A stretch of DNA of 6,417 bases from Pyrinomonadaceae bacterium. Lineage in GTDB: Bacteria; Acidobacteriota; Blastocatellia; Pyrinomonadales; Pyrinomonadaceae. The translations under genes and the position numbers were made by a program. Positions 6,195 through 6,417 of this stretch are shown here, one piece after another. The number at the start of each line of letters is the position of its first letter. Position 1 is the first letter of the stretch. Location of the stretch: NCBI GenBank assembly GCA_014379795.1, contig JACMLC010000177.1:1-6417 (forward strand), read 5' to 3'. The notes beneath the pieces are model-generated. The model searched no databases and was not told the DNA's origin. It was given only the letters and a program-made list of their open reading frames with translations.

Positions 6195-6417
6195 GTGTCG
6201 GAGAGAATCTACCGCGACCCGGTTCACAACATCATACGCCTTCGCACCGACACGGTTGAGGGGCGGTTGATGGTGCGCCTGGTGGATGCTGCGGAGTTTC
6301 AGCGTCTGCGCCGCATCAAGCAGCTTGGCCTCGCGCTCTTTACTTATCAGGGCGCGGAGCATTCACGCTTTACGCATTCCCTGGGCGTGCTGCACCTGAT
6401 GACGCGCGTGCTGGACA
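6195..6417 (+). CDS. HD-domain phosphohydrolase (SAMHD1/dGTPase-like), N-terminal fragment
   Basis: The first 74 codons are present and the gene continues past the right edge. The translation shows ERIYRDPVHNIIRL (residues 3-16), then LVDAAEFQRLRRIKQLGLAL (29-48), then GAEHSRFTHSLGVLHL (53-68). These are the conserved N-terminal blocks of COG1078-type HD-superfamily hydrolases, the group containing SAMHD1 and related dNTP triphosphohydrolases. By comparison with SAMHD1, Arg58 matches the substrate-contacting arginine (R164) and His61 the first metal-binding histidine (H167). The HD dyad itself lies beyond the window. The protein is expected to be a cytosolic enzyme cleaving nucleotide phosphates, but its substrate is unknown. 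GTG at 6195-6197 is the preferred start: an in-frame TGA at 6186-6188 leaves no other usual start codon before the conserved block. No strong Shine-Dalgarno sequence is seen. It is transcribed divergently from the receptor. Confidence 0.85.
   Translation, partial: MSERIYRDPVHNIIRLRTDTVEGRLMVRLVDAAEFQRLRRIKQLGLALFTYQGAEHSRFTHSLGVLHLMTRVLD

Overview
The window looks like a chromosomal segment from an Acidobacteriota bacterium, perhaps of the Blastocatellia/Pyrinomonadales type. This is inferred from style, not from a marker gene. The pointers are a very large Oar-like TonB-dependent outer-membrane protein with an N-terminal carboxypeptidase-regulatory-like domain, a secreted protein joining the same kind of domain to TPR repeats, and intergenic hairpins built from short GGATGAA and CGCAAAGG units. 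Base composition is moderate and no mobile-element gene, tRNA, rRNA or CRISPR array is visible.

Layout, left to right. Positions 1-90 (minus) hold only the first 30 codons of an ABC-transporter ATPase. A heptamer-repeat inverted pair lies at 101-202. Positions 210-1077 (minus) carry a likely two-gene operon: a DUF6176-like small protein, then a GNAT acetyltransferase of the phosphinothricin-acetyltransferase/ArsN1 type, read from a sigma70-like promoter near 1119-1146. An 18-bp octamer-repeat hairpin (1166-1226) separates it from a secreted regulatory-domain/TPR protein (1272-2330, minus). Positions 2331-2514 hold two perfect hairpins, one of them a good intrinsic terminator for the upstream receptor gene, plus the probable promoter of the TPR gene. 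The receptor gene fills 2515-5745 (minus), more than half of the window. A 449-bp divergent intergenic region follows, then the first 74 codons of an HD-domain nucleotide phosphohydrolase on the plus strand (6195 onward, GTG start).

The receptor and the TPR protein are adjacent, on the same strand, both exported and both carry a carboxypeptidase-regulatory-like domain, so they may form an envelope pair: an outer-membrane barrel and a periplasmic partner. The acetyltransferase and DUF6176 genes form a separate cytoplasmic unit. I see no clear novel defence or mobile system. The most notable items are the receptor's three cysteine pairs, the receptor/TPR pairing, and the repeat hairpins flanking the acetyltransferase operon.
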